Source: an uncultured Lachnospiraceae bacterium
GTDB lineage: Bacteria; Bacillota; Clostridia; Lachnospirales; Lachnospiraceae
DNA: 22,362 bases
Direction of reading: 5' to 3'
Assembly: GCA_910578845.1 (NCBI GenBank)
Contig: CAJTSL010000046.1
Coordinates: 1-22,362 of the forward strand
Shown: positions 1 to 6,639 of the stretch, one piece after another
Position numbering within the stretch: position 1 is the stretch's first letter
Layout: the number at the start of each line of letters is the position of its first letter
Position numbers and translations under genes: made by a program
Notes under the pieces: generated by a model
The model's input: the letters and a program-made list of their open reading frames with translations, nothing else
Database searches by the model: none
What the model was told of the DNA's origin: nothing

Positions 1-191
1 ATGTAATTGCGTTACAAAACACAACACTCAGTACTCAGTATATGCTATACCGATATATCGCAACAGGGCAATATGCTAACGCCCCTGTTGATTATATGCG
101 GTTGATGATACCGTCTATGATTACAGGTGCGATTGGACTGGTACTGCTCATAAGTTATGTCATTGATAACAGAAAAAAGGATACTGAAAAT

Positions 192-755
192 ATGTATAAG
201 GTAAAAAAGGTTGTTTCATGTTTCCTTTTATGTGTGCTCATCTTTTCGTTATGCGCATGTGGGAAAGTAAGTAAAGACAATACTGCTGTTTATGAAGAAA
301 CCATTGGCGGATTGGGTGATAATGAACTTTTTGTAACGATTGATACGAATGCCCCTCAGCCAGTCTTACTTGTCACTTCACAAGTATATGATGACGGCAC
401 AGGAAAACAGGCAGCTCTTCTATGTGATGTGTATTATCTGGCAGGCAAAGAAGTTAAAAATATAGGAACGATAGAGAGTATGGGAACAGCATATCCTATT
501 TCCTATGATGAAACAGGCATCTATACGGCTTCCGGTCACGCTATGCAACGTTTTGAGGTTGAGAAATCCGGTACACTTATGCTGGCAGAATCCATTAACG
601 AGCAATTTGATGAAAATGGAAATGCTACTTATACCGTGAAAAAAGAGAATGAAACCAAAACTATTTCGGAAGAAGAATATTATAATATTTTTGAGAAATA
701 CAGCAATGCTACAGTTGTAAGTTTCGCTTACGGTGCATCAGACGCAGCAAGATAA
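192..755 (+). CDS. Putative lipoprotein of unknown function
   Basis: I do not recognise the family. From the ATG at 192 the 187-aa product starts with a lipoprotein signal peptide: basic Lys residues, a hydrophobic run, then a lipobox-like L-C-A-C with the modified Cys at about residue 23. An exported, membrane-anchored protein is therefore likely. The mature part is polar, with a Tyr/Glu-rich tail and no cysteine motif or enzyme signature that I can see. The start is chosen because AAAGGA lies at 176-181, about 10 bases before the ATG, and a signal peptide begins exactly there. The frame is nevertheless open upstream to the window edge and holds another membrane segment (around 117-165), so an in-frame N-terminal extension or fusion to a preceding gene cannot be excluded. 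The gene is AT-rich compared with its neighbours. Confidence 0.6.
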   Translation: MYKVKKVVSCFLLCVLIFSLCACGKVSKDNTAVYEETIGGLGDNELFVTIDTNAPQPVLLVTSQVYDDGTGKQAALLCDVYYLAGKEVKNIGTIESMGTAYPISYDETGIYTASGHAMQRFEVEKSGTLMLAESINEQFDENGNATYTVKKENETKTISEEEYYNIFEKYSNATVVSFAYGASDAAR

Positions 756-911
756 TTCCTGTTCTTTGCTCCCATTTTTGGCATTTTTAAAAATCGCCAT
801 TGCTTTGGAAAAATTCCGCTTTTGGCACTAAAGGTATTGACAGAAACCTCCACTTTCTTAGAGCAAGATTCTAATGATAGAAACACATAGGCTCTATTGA
901 GGATAAATTTC
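756..911. other. Gene-poor stretch between lipoprotein and thiT promoter
   Basis: No gene is supported here. An 88-codon frame exists on the minus strand (994 to 728), but it overlaps the riboswitch promoter and aptamer and the 3' end of the lipoprotein gene, and I see no ribosome site for it. Short AT-rich inverted repeats occur around 780-800 and 808-820 without a convincing U-tract. Confidence 0.4.
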
Positions 912-940
912 TTGACACTCCCCAGGAAAAGCCTTATACT
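912..940 (+). promoter_or_regulatory. Sigma-A promoter for thiT leader
   Basis: TTGACA at 912-917 and TATACT at 935-940 are separated by exactly 17 bases. This near-consensus vegetative promoter would start transcription near 947, just upstream of the TPP aptamer. Confidence 0.85.
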
Positions 941-958
941 AAACCACATAAATAACTC

Positions 959-1060
959 GCTAGGGGAGCACATCGCTGAGATTGGAAATACCATGTGTTA
1001 TGAATGGATTCCTAACCCTCACTACTTGAACCGGATAATACCGGCGTAAGGAAGCATAGC
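959..1060 (+). ncRNA. TPP riboswitch aptamer (THI box)
   Basis: The conserved parts of the thiamine pyrophosphate aptamer are present in order: GGGGAGC followed by GCTGAGAT (963-982), a variable arm (about 983-1013), ACCCT (about 1015-1019), then CTTGAACCGGATAATACC (about 1025-1042) and GGCGTAAGGAAGC (about 1043-1055). A short P1 helix can form between GCTA (959-962) and TAGC (1057-1060). The element sits between a strong promoter and a gene for a thiamine transporter component, the expected context for repression by TPP. Confidence 0.93.
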
Positions 1061-1083
1061 ATTGTAGATAACTTGTAATAAAA

Positions 1084-1145
1084 CTTTTGCTATAATAACT
1101 ATTGATATCATAGCAAAAGATTCTATAATATCAATAGTTATTATA
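1084..1145 (+). promoter_or_regulatory. Overlapping alternative hairpins of the riboswitch expression platform
   Basis: Two mutually exclusive perfect helices share bases. Helix A pairs 1084-1093 (CTTTTGCTAT) with 1110-1119 (ATAGCAAAAG). Helix B pairs 1091-1108 with 1128-1145, an 18-bp perfect AT-rich inverted repeat. GCTA at 1089-1092 can also compete for the TAGC that closes aptamer helix P1. The geometry suggests a conformational relay between aptamer and downstream hairpin; the role is inferred. Confidence 0.6.
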
Positions 1146-1160
1146 CAGTTATGATGTTGT

Positions 1161-1191
1161 TCCTCCTCGCGCATACGAAGGAGGATTTTTT
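1161..1191 (+). terminator. Terminator-like hairpin that contains the thiT Shine-Dalgarno
   Basis: TCCTCCT (1161-1167) pairs with AGGAGGA (1179-1185); CG/CG pairs extend the stem past one bulged A. Six T residues (1186-1191) follow directly, then the thiT ATG. One hairpin could therefore both terminate transcription and hide the ribosome site. GGGGAG of the aptamer (963-968) can alternatively pair with CTCCTC (1163-1168), which would free the ribosome site when TPP is absent. That link is inference. Confidence 0.65.
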
Positions 1192-1896
1192 ATGTTATTA
1201 TTATTTCACCAAGAGGATGGTTACTATTCCCTGACAGCTTCAGGCAACATTGCTTTGTTTGTCATAATCGCTGTCCTGCTCGCATTGACCGCATTTCTTA
1301 CTACGAAAGACAACACCGCAAAAGAGCCTATAGCTGAAAAAAAACGGGCGTTTTCTACCAAGCAGCTCGTCTTCTGTGCTACAGCGCTTGCCCTTGGCTT
1401 CGTTACTTCTTATATTAAGATCGTGCATATGCCTTGGGGCGGCTCCATTACGCTCTGTTCAATGCTTTTCGTTACCCTGATCGGCTACTGGTATGGCCCT
1501 AAAATCGGCATAACTGCCGGTTTTGCTTATAGCATCCTACAGTTTACCCAAGACGGGGGAAGTTATATCCTCTCCCCCTTACAGGCATGTATGGATTATA
1601 TCTTCGCCTTTGCCGCTCTAGGCCTTTCCGGTTTCTTCCATAAGAAAACAAACGGCCTGTTAAAAGGCTATCTCTTCGCTGTATTCGTAAGAGGCGTTTT
1701 CCATTCCATCGGCGGTTATCTGTACTGGATGGATTATATGCCGGAATCTTTCCCTACGTCACTTGTTGCTATATACCCGATTGTTTATAACTACTCCTTT
1801 CTCCTGGCAGAAGCCTTTATAACAGTTGTTATTTTACTTCTTCCGCCCGTAAAAGACGCTATCATAAGGATAAAACGGCTGGCACTGGAATCGTAA
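1192..1896 (+). CDS. thiT: ThiT, thiamine-specific S component of an ECF transporter
   Basis: This is a membrane protein of 234 aa that captures thiamine for import with the shared ECF module (EcfA, EcfA', EcfT), which is not encoded in the window. The family core begins near residue 55 and shows MPWGGSITLCSML, a Q-x(3)-DY stretch, a YW pair after GGYL, and a VYN segment; these match ThiT substrate-site regions (residues named from memory of the family). The acidic position that is Glu in the best-studied ThiT appears as Asp here. An extra N-terminal membrane helix (about residues 16-37) and a basic linker precede the core, so the protein is longer than the usual roughly 180-190 aa. AAGGAGGA lies 6 bases before the ATG. 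The TPP riboswitch upstream independently supports thiamine as substrate. Confidence 0.9.
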   Translation: MLLLFHQEDGYYSLTASGNIALFVIIAVLLALTAFLTTKDNTAKEPIAEKKRAFSTKQLVFCATALALGFVTSYIKIVHMPWGGSITLCSMLFVTLIGYWYGPKIGITAGFAYSILQFTQDGGSYILSPLQACMDYIFAFAALGLSGFFHKKTNGLLKGYLFAVFVRGVFHSIGGYLYWMDYMPESFPTSLVAIYPIVYNYSFLLAEAFITVVILLLPPVKDAIIRIKRLALES

Positions 1897-1928
1897 CACT
1901 CGTTACGTTTCCTTTCACGCAATCCATG

Positions 1929-1959
1929 GATACGGCATAAAAATCATAAATGCCGTATC
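1929..1959. terminator. Perfect 10-bp hairpin between convergent thiT and GNAT genes
   Basis: GATACGGCAT (1929-1938) and ATGCCGTATC (1950-1959) form a perfect stem with an 11-base A-rich loop. It overlaps the last codons of the minus-strand acetyltransferase and lies 33 bases after the thiT stop. Neither strand has a clear U-tract after the stem, so termination is only possible, not shown. Confidence 0.4.
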
Positions 1960-2888
1960 TGCATTGGCGTAGAGCCTTCGATAAGCGCAAAATCATATTT
2001 TTCATAAAAGGGAATCGTGCTTTGCTTTTCACTGAGCAAGATCAGATACAGGTAATCCTGATAGATCAGCTTCACCGCATCCAGCATATGACCGGCAATC
2101 CCTCTATGCTGGTATTGCGGGTGGACGAGCAGGTAGTGGATATACGCTGTTAGCTCCCCGTCATCCAGCACTTCTATCAGACCGATGAGTTTCTGGTCCT
2201 GCCAAGCAGAAATGACCGTACCTGCCTTTTGTACGGCTTTCACTAACCTGTCCGCATACTGCGCCGAAAGCCATCCTACCGAGGCAAACAGTTCCCGCAA
2301 ATCATCCGCTGCAATCCATCTTCCGGTGCAATAATAAACGGCGTCTTCTCCAATCCCCCGTCCCATGCAAAGAGATTCCGGCATATCTTTATATGCGCCA
2401 TAGTTCTCTATTCTTTCAAACCCGTATCGCTCATATAACCGTACAGAAAGTGACAAGAAAGCGCCTGTTTCCAAAATCATCCGCTTATATGCCATCTGCT
2501 TGGCACGGGAAACCAAATCTTCCAGAATCAATGCACCGATATGCGCTCCCCGGAATGCCTCCTGTACGAAAACCCTTTTTACTTCGATCTCTTCTTCGGA
2601 ATATTGGCGCAGCGCGCCACAGCCAACTGGTCTATGGTCTACATAAGCGACAACAACATAATCCATCGAGTCAGTCTGGTTAAATCCCTTATATTTCTCG
2701 CGCTTATCTGCACCGCCAATCGCCTGGTCCAGGAATAGATCCAGTTCTTTGCACAGGTTTATAAAATCTATGTCCTCATGATCTACCTGTTTCAATATCA
2801 CCTGTTCTGCATCATACATCCTCTTCCCGGATCCCTTCCCTTCTTCTGTTCCCTTACACAATTGCTCCACAGCTACTTCTTTTCCCAT
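1944..2888 (-). CDS. Tandem GNAT-family N-acetyltransferase
   Basis: A 314-aa protein with two GNAT acetyl-CoA-dependent transferase domains. The first (about residues 28-178) carries the acetyl-CoA loop RGAHIG (113-118) and an LYERYGF segment (151-157). The second (about 190-314) carries QHRGIA (260-265) and FYEKYDF (294-300). Substrates cannot be read from the sequence; small amines or amino-acid derivatives are typical for the family. AAAGGAGA lies about 10 bases before the ATG at 2888. A second ATG at residue 24 follows a purine-rich stretch and is the main alternative start. The gene is divergent from a LysR regulator and converges on thiT. Confidence 0.8.
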   Translation of the reverse strand: MGKEVAVEQLCKGTEEGKGSGKRMYDAEQVILKQVDHEDIDFINLCKELDLFLDQAIGGADKREKYKGFNQTDSMDYVVVAYVDHRPVGCGALRQYSEEEIEVKRVFVQEAFRGAHIGALILEDLVSRAKQMAYKRMILETGAFLSLSVRLYERYGFERIENYGAYKDMPESLCMGRGIGEDAVYYCTGRWIAADDLRELFASVGWLSAQYADRLVKAVQKAGTVISAWQDQKLIGLIEVLDDGELTAYIHYLLVHPQYQHRGIAGHMLDAVKLIYQDYLYLILLSEKQSTIPFYEKYDFALIEGSTPMQIRHL

Positions 2889-2933
2889 ACAGCTACTGTC
2901 TCCTTTGCTTATTTATCTTTTTCTATTGCTATG

Positions 2934-2963
2934 ATCATACTCTGATGTTATGATATTTGTAAA
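2934..2963 (-). promoter_or_regulatory. Promoter for the GNAT gene, overlapping the LysR promoter
   Basis: On the minus strand TTTACA (2963-2958) is followed after 18 bases by TATGAT (2939-2934). On the plus strand TTGTAA (2957-2962) precedes TATAAT (2982-2987) by 19 bases, so both directions would use nearly the same -35 bases. A dyad ATGTTA (2945-2950)/TAACAT (2973-2978) and the palindrome TATGATCATA (2930-2939) lie in the same interval and could bind the LysR protein. Confidence 0.5.
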
Positions 2964-3019
2964 ATTGATTATTAACATGCATATAATTCGTTTCTCTGAA
3001 CTAAGAAAGGATGATTCTT

Positions 3020-3856
3020 ATGGATACCCAATCACTACAAACGTTTATCACTCTTGCCAAATACCGAAACTTCACCCGAACCGCCGATTCCCTTTTCGTT
3101 GCTCAATCTACCGTTACCAATCGGATCGCAGAACTCGAAAAAGAAGTCGGCAAGCCTCTTTTTGCACGCAATAAGCGTAAAGTCAGCCTGACGCAGGAGG
3201 GAGAACTGTTCCTCCCCTATGCCAAAAGGATCCTGGAGCTATCCGATACCGGCATACAACACGCCAACGCCCTCCAGAAGTATACGGATACCTATCGGAT
3301 CGGCTCTGCTAATACGATTTATGAATGCCATCTCTTCCCCGTGATACAGTACTATATGCGTTCCCATCCGGATCATGCCATTAAGATTACCATCGGGCAT
3401 TCTGACAACCTCCTACAGGCGATACAGGATAACCTTTTAGACGTTGTATATTCCTATCTCCCATTTTACCATAACGACTATTATTGTGAAGTATTTGCTA
3501 CGGACAAGCTGGTCCTGGTAACTAGCTGTGACAACGATCGTTATTGTAACGGCATCACGCAGGAAAGCCTGATCCACGCGAATTATCTGTATTGTAATTT
3601 TGCCTTACAGGAAGTCGGGCTGTTTATCAAAGCATTGTTCCCTCCCCATTTCCAGTTCCGGTTTGAAATTGACAACGGTACAAAGCTCATCCCCTACCTT
3701 CTGACATCAGACGGTATCAGCTTCGTGCCGGAGAGCATCGCCACATCGTATATTGAACAACAACAGTTGCAATGTATCAAATTATTAGATTTTGAAGCTC
3801 CGAAAATCAACTGTTATCGTATTACACGCAGACAGGCAGCCACCCATACCGGATGA
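3020..3856 (+). CDS. LysR-family transcriptional regulator
   Basis: A DNA-binding regulator of 278 aa. The N-terminus has the classic LysR winged helix-turn-helix: MDTQSLQTF start, NFTRTADSLFVAQSTVTNRI (about residues 17-36) and a KPLFARNKRKVSLTQEG wing. The rest is the effector-binding region, a little shorter than the common length near 300 aa. The ligand is unknown. The ATG at 3020 is preferred over the in-frame ATG at 3011 because AGAAAGGA (3004-3011) is 8 bases before it and overlaps the earlier codon. LysR proteins commonly control the divergent neighbour, here the double GNAT gene, and often themselves; the shared promoter interval fits this but does not prove it. Confidence 0.88.
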   Translation: MDTQSLQTFITLAKYRNFTRTADSLFVAQSTVTNRIAELEKEVGKPLFARNKRKVSLTQEGELFLPYAKRILELSDTGIQHANALQKYTDTYRIGSANTIYECHLFPVIQYYMRSHPDHAIKITIGHSDNLLQAIQDNLLDVVYSYLPFYHNDYYCEVFATDKLVLVTSCDNDRYCNGITQESLIHANYLYCNFALQEVGLFIKALFPPHFQFRFEIDNGTKLIPYLLTSDGISFVPESIATSYIEQQQLQCIKLLDFEAPKINCYRITRRQAATHTG

Positions 3857-3929
3857 CTGCCTAATCAGTCAAATTGGTTTCCTATATATAACTCTAAACA
3901 TAACACGCGCTATCTATGTTGTGCAGTCT

Positions 3930-4388
3930 CTATGCCGTCATAAACATTCCGTATGCTTCCATCGCTCTCTGCATCTGCATGACACTGATCCGGTTCTTAT
4001 CCTCTGTATCCATACCTTTTACCGTTTTCTTAGATGCCGCCTCTGCCTGCGCATTCCTGGATACAGTCTCTGTCCGCTCTCCTTCTTCGGGGAAAAGCGC
4101 ATCTGTTCTCTCAGACGTCTCTTCTACAGGTTTTGTTTCGCTTCCCATGATCCTTGCAGCACGGTTTTGCCCTTGCTGCATCTGTTTTGCAAGAATCCCT
4201 TCAAAATCTAGCGTCTGCCCTTTGCGGAGCGGATTCTGGTTCTCTTGCGCCTCTACTTCTGAATAATCGACTTTCTTATCTAAGACATCGTCTGATATCT
4301 TGGATAATCTGTTCATGCTCCTGGCGCTTACCGTATTCGGATTATAAATAAAGGTAGGATAAATATTCCCCATGCCTCCGATTCTCAT
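3930..4388 (-). CDS. Hypothetical protein, 152 aa, Gln/Met/Glu-rich
   Basis: I do not recognise a named family. The N-terminus MRIGGMGNIYPTF is followed by a polar segment with NTVSARSMNR, a NPLRKGQTLDFEGILAKQMQ stretch (about residues 52-71), a highly acidic middle, and a C-terminal MQMQRAMEAYGMFMTA helix. There is no signal peptide, membrane segment or cysteine, so a soluble cytoplasmic protein is likely. The ATG at 4388 is chosen over the ATG at 4394 because GGAGG (4395-4399) abuts the latter but is 6 bases from the former. It has its own good promoter (4420-4448) and lies downstream of the DUF308 gene on the same strand. The general look recalls lineage-restricted proteins of Lachnospiraceae, but I cannot confirm this. 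Confidence 0.7.
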   Translation of the reverse strand: MRIGGMGNIYPTFIYNPNTVSARSMNRLSKISDDVLDKKVDYSEVEAQENQNPLRKGQTLDFEGILAKQMQQGQNRAARIMGSETKPVEETSERTDALFPEEGERTETVSRNAQAEAASKKTVKGMDTEDKNRISVMQMQRAMEAYGMFMTA

Positions 4389-4419
4389 AATCATCCTCCA
4401 TTCTTACCAAACTACTATT

Positions 4420-4448
4420 AGTATAACCTCACTGCCAGCAAATTGCAA
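4420..4448 (-). promoter_or_regulatory. Sigma-A promoter for the 152-aa hypothetical gene
   Basis: Minus strand TTGCAA (4448-4443), 17-base spacer, TATACT (4425-4420). The predicted start is about 25 bases before the chosen ATG. The -35 box overlaps the edge of the 40-bp tandem duplication. Confidence 0.7.
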
Positions 4449-4524
4449 GCGGGTTTCTCTAATCATTCTGCCTATCATCTAAGCGCAAGCGGGTTTCTCT
4501 AATCATCCTGTCTATCATCTAAGC
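4445..4524. repeat. 40-bp tandem duplication (two copies, 38/40 identical)
   Basis: Units 4445-4484 and 4485-4524 are adjacent and differ at two positions only. The second unit contains the last codons and stop of the DUF308 gene; the first is a noncoding copy of the same end. The first unit also supplies part of the next gene's -35 box. Confidence 0.95.
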
Positions 4525-5105
4525 TCTTCCGCTTCCACATCGACCGCTTCTAATTCCTGCCTGAGCTGCTTTGCATTATGAGACACTTTAGAGACAATCC
4601 AGATGTCGGAAATGCCGTCATAGATCATAAATATGCCGATGAACATAACAAGCGTATCTATGGCTTTAAACGGATTACATATGAGCAAAATGCCAAACCC
4701 GACCGTCACAAGGCCAAGCAAAAGCGCTATCCACCATTTATCGTACCGGCTCTGGCAGAGGCTGACCGCCTGCTGCAAATTATTGATGCCATGTATGATA
4801 ATGATAATGCCTACCAGGATCGGTATCATGGCTATAATCTTACTTGGCTGGAATAAAATCCAAACACCGATTACGGTGATGATAATCCCCATGACCAGAT
4901 TCATTTGTGAGAACAGGCTCCCGTCCCTGCCAAAGATGAAATTAGCCAGCCTGCTGATGCCGTTGAGAATCAGGACTGCTCCGATTGCCATGCAGACAAC
5001 CTGCACCGACATCCCCGGCCAAACGACAAGGACAATGCCAAGCGCAATGCATAGCAGTGCTGAAATCAGGACATTCGTTTTAATTTTCTTCAAAATACGT
5101 TCCAT
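4515..5105 (-). CDS. DUF308/HdeD-family membrane protein
   Basis: A 196-aa integral membrane protein with about six hydrophobic helices arranged as repeated pairs, a Gly-rich 'IGxxLILNGI' segment after helix 2 and a similar 'IGIFMIYDGISDIW' segment near the end. This internal repetition is typical of the DUF308 (HdeD-like) family, whose biochemical role is poorly defined; HdeD itself is linked to acid stress in enterics, which should not be transferred here. The C-terminal tail is charged and cytoplasmic-looking (Gln/Glu-rich). The start codon at 5105 lies inside the 3' end of the vanZ-like gene (26-base overlap), and GGGGGAAG precedes it, so translation is probably coupled. It is the last gene of the engB operon. 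Confidence 0.82.
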   Translation of the reverse strand: MERILKKIKTNVLISALLCIALGIVLVVWPGMSVQVVCMAIGAVLILNGISRLANFIFGRDGSLFSQMNLVMGIIITVIGVWILFQPSKIIAMIPILVGIIIIIHGINNLQQAVSLCQSRYDKWWIALLLGLVTVGFGILLICNPFKAIDTLVMFIGIFMIYDGISDIWIVSKVSHNAKQLRQELEAVDVEAEELR

Positions 5106-5613
5106 AGTCTTCCCCCATCCTTTCTGTCTTCTCCATTGGCTCGCCTTGTACGGCTTTCACAAATGCCGGCATAAACTTACAACATATTTTATATCCAGCA
5201 TATCCGATGCTCGCCCCAAGGCAGTTTAATATGATATCGTCCACATCAAATGCGCCAAAAGCACTGAAAAGCTGGAATACTTCAATGCCAATCACCAGGA
5301 TGAGCGCATTGGCAAACACATCTAAAAAAGCATTCCTATACTTCCTGATAAGCGGCAGAATCGTGCCAAAAGGCACAAATACCAATATGTTCCCCGCCAA
5401 GTTCTCAAAGCTATTAAGCTGGTCGGCGTATTTGATATACATTTTAATCGTCTTAAACGGTATGAAATTCGCAGTCTCTAACCCTTCTAAGATGACATCC
5501 TTACGCCACGTCTGCGCAATGGCATAAAGCTGCTCATAAGGGTATTTGAAAATAATCACTTTAATCAATACTAAAATATAGACAGCAAAAAGAATCTTCA
5601 GCCACTTTCGCAC
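5080..5613 (-). CDS. VanZ-like family membrane protein
   Basis: A 177-aa membrane protein with an N-terminal helix and three further hydrophobic segments. It shows the VanZ-family signatures NLAGNILVFVPFGTILP (about residues 70-86) and EVFQLFSAFGAFDVDDIILN (about 110-129). VanZ proteins can give low-level teicoplanin resistance, but most family members in Firmicutes have no proven function. Translation would begin at GTG directly after the TAA of the upstream dehydrogenase gene (TAAGTG), with GGGAGG 8 bases ahead, so the two are translationally coupled. No D-Ala-D-Lac ligase or vanX is present, so this is not a glycopeptide-resistance cassette. Confidence 0.85.
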   Translation of the reverse strand: MRKWLKILFAVYILVLIKVIIFKYPYEQLYAIAQTWRKDVILEGLETANFIPFKTIKMYIKYADQLNSFENLAGNILVFVPFGTILPLIRKYRNAFLDVFANALILVIGIEVFQLFSAFGAFDVDDIILNCLGASIGYAGYKICCKFMPAFVKAVQGEPMEKTERMGEDYGTYFEEN

Positions 5614-6597
5614 TTATGCAACCTCCCACGGGTTCTCTTTCCCTTCCATAAAAAGTTTACAGCTAAGCAGAGAGTCGCGTACCACTGTTTCCACACAGTT
5701 ATCCGTATAAAATGCCATATGATGTGATACGGTAACATTAGGGAAACCTCTTAAAATTGCCAGCTCCCTATTATTTAATATATCCGATTTGTGGTCATAA
5801 TAGTATAACCCAAATTCATTTTCTACAACATCAAGCCCTGCCGCGCCTATTTTCCCTGATTCGATGGCGTTTATCAGCGCTTCGGAATCTATCAATGCGC
5901 CTCTCGCGGTATTGATGATGACCACGCCATCCTTCATGGAGGCAATGCTCTTTGCATCAATTAAATGGTAATTCTCGTCGGTCAACGGAGTATGTAATGT
6001 GATCACATCCGATTTTGCGAACAGCTCTTCTAATGATACATATTCCACATAAGGTTTTACCTCTTCCTGTTCATGCAGGTCATAGGCGATCATCTGACAG
6101 CCAAACCCTGACAGGTTATGGATCAGCGTTCTGCCAATCCTGCCAGTGCCAATGACTCCTATGGTCAAGTCTTTCAATTCCCTTCCCTGCACACCGGCCA
6201 GAGTATAATCCTGGATCATAGTCCGCTCTAAGATCCGTTTCATCTTACGGATGGACATCAAAATCAGCATGACTGTATAATCAGCCACGCCATTTGGCCC
6301 ATAAGGCGCGTTTCCCACTTTGATGCCAAACTCTCTCGCCGCTTCCAGATCAATATGGTCGTAGCCGATCGTCCTGGTTGTCAGATATTGGACGCCGTTT
6401 TCATGGAATGCCTTCATCATTTCCCTCGTAATCTTAGATGTAATGATATCGACGCACTCGCTTCCCTTTGCCAAAGAGATATTCTCCAAATCCGGCGCAT
6501 CTGCGCAAAGCACAAGTTCTATCCCAAGCTCTTTTTCATATTTCAGGAAAAGCTCTTTTTCATCGAAATTTCTACAATTATATACAGTGACTCTCAT
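5614..6597 (-). CDS. D-2-hydroxyacid dehydrogenase, D-lactate dehydrogenase/VanH-like
   Basis: This cytoplasmic NAD-dependent enzyme of 327 aa interconverts a 2-keto acid and the D-2-hydroxy acid, most likely pyruvate and D-lactate. It has the split substrate domain, the Rossmann motif GTGRIG (150-155) with Asp173 for NAD preference, and the catalytic set Arg232 (in NTARG), Glu261 (DVVENE) and His293 (SHHMAFYTD). The YYYDH region and FYTD ending resemble the D-LdhA/VanH branch rather than formate or phosphoglycerate dehydrogenases. The ATG at 6597 is chosen because GGAGG is 6 bases upstream; the longer frame from 6627 has no such support. It follows the ytvI-like gene by 42 bases and is directly coupled to the vanZ-like gene. 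Substrate range (pyruvate versus phenylpyruvate and others) is not determined. Confidence 0.85.
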   Translation of the reverse strand: MRVTVYNCRNFDEKELFLKYEKELGIELVLCADAPDLENISLAKGSECVDIITSKITREMMKAFHENGVQYLTTRTIGYDHIDLEAAREFGIKVGNAPYGPNGVADYTVMLILMSIRKMKRILERTMIQDYTLAGVQGRELKDLTIGVIGTGRIGRTLIHNLSGFGCQMIAYDLHEQEEVKPYVEYVSLEELFAKSDVITLHTPLTDENYHLIDAKSIASMKDGVVIINTARGALIDSEALINAIESGKIGAAGLDVVENEFGLYYYDHKSDILNNRELAILRGFPNVTVSHHMAFYTDNCVETVVRDSLLSCKLFMEGKENPWEVA

Positions 6598-6639
6598 AGT
6601 CAACCTCCAATCAATCACTTCGTACAACTTCTCGCCATC

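Noticed and set aside
42..191. Longer start of the lipoprotein gene at base 42
   Set aside because: A lipoprotein signal and ribosome site lie at 192; the upstream part is reported as a finding instead.
728..994. 88-codon minus-strand frame
   Set aside because: It overlaps the lipoprotein 3' end, the thiT promoter and the aptamer, and has no ribosome site; I treat it as chance or a decayed remnant.
3834..3862. Terminator of the LysR gene (AGGCAG/CTGCCT)
   Set aside because: Six-bp stem, long loop, overlaps the coding end, and no U-tract follows.
4633..5229. 198-codon plus-strand frame
   Set aside because: It is antisense to the clear DUF308 and VanZ-like genes and has no recognisable domain.
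5080..6597. Vancomycin/teicoplanin resistance cassette
   Set aside because: There is no D-Ala-D-Lac ligase, VanX peptidase or VanRS pair; only a VanH-like and a VanZ-like gene.
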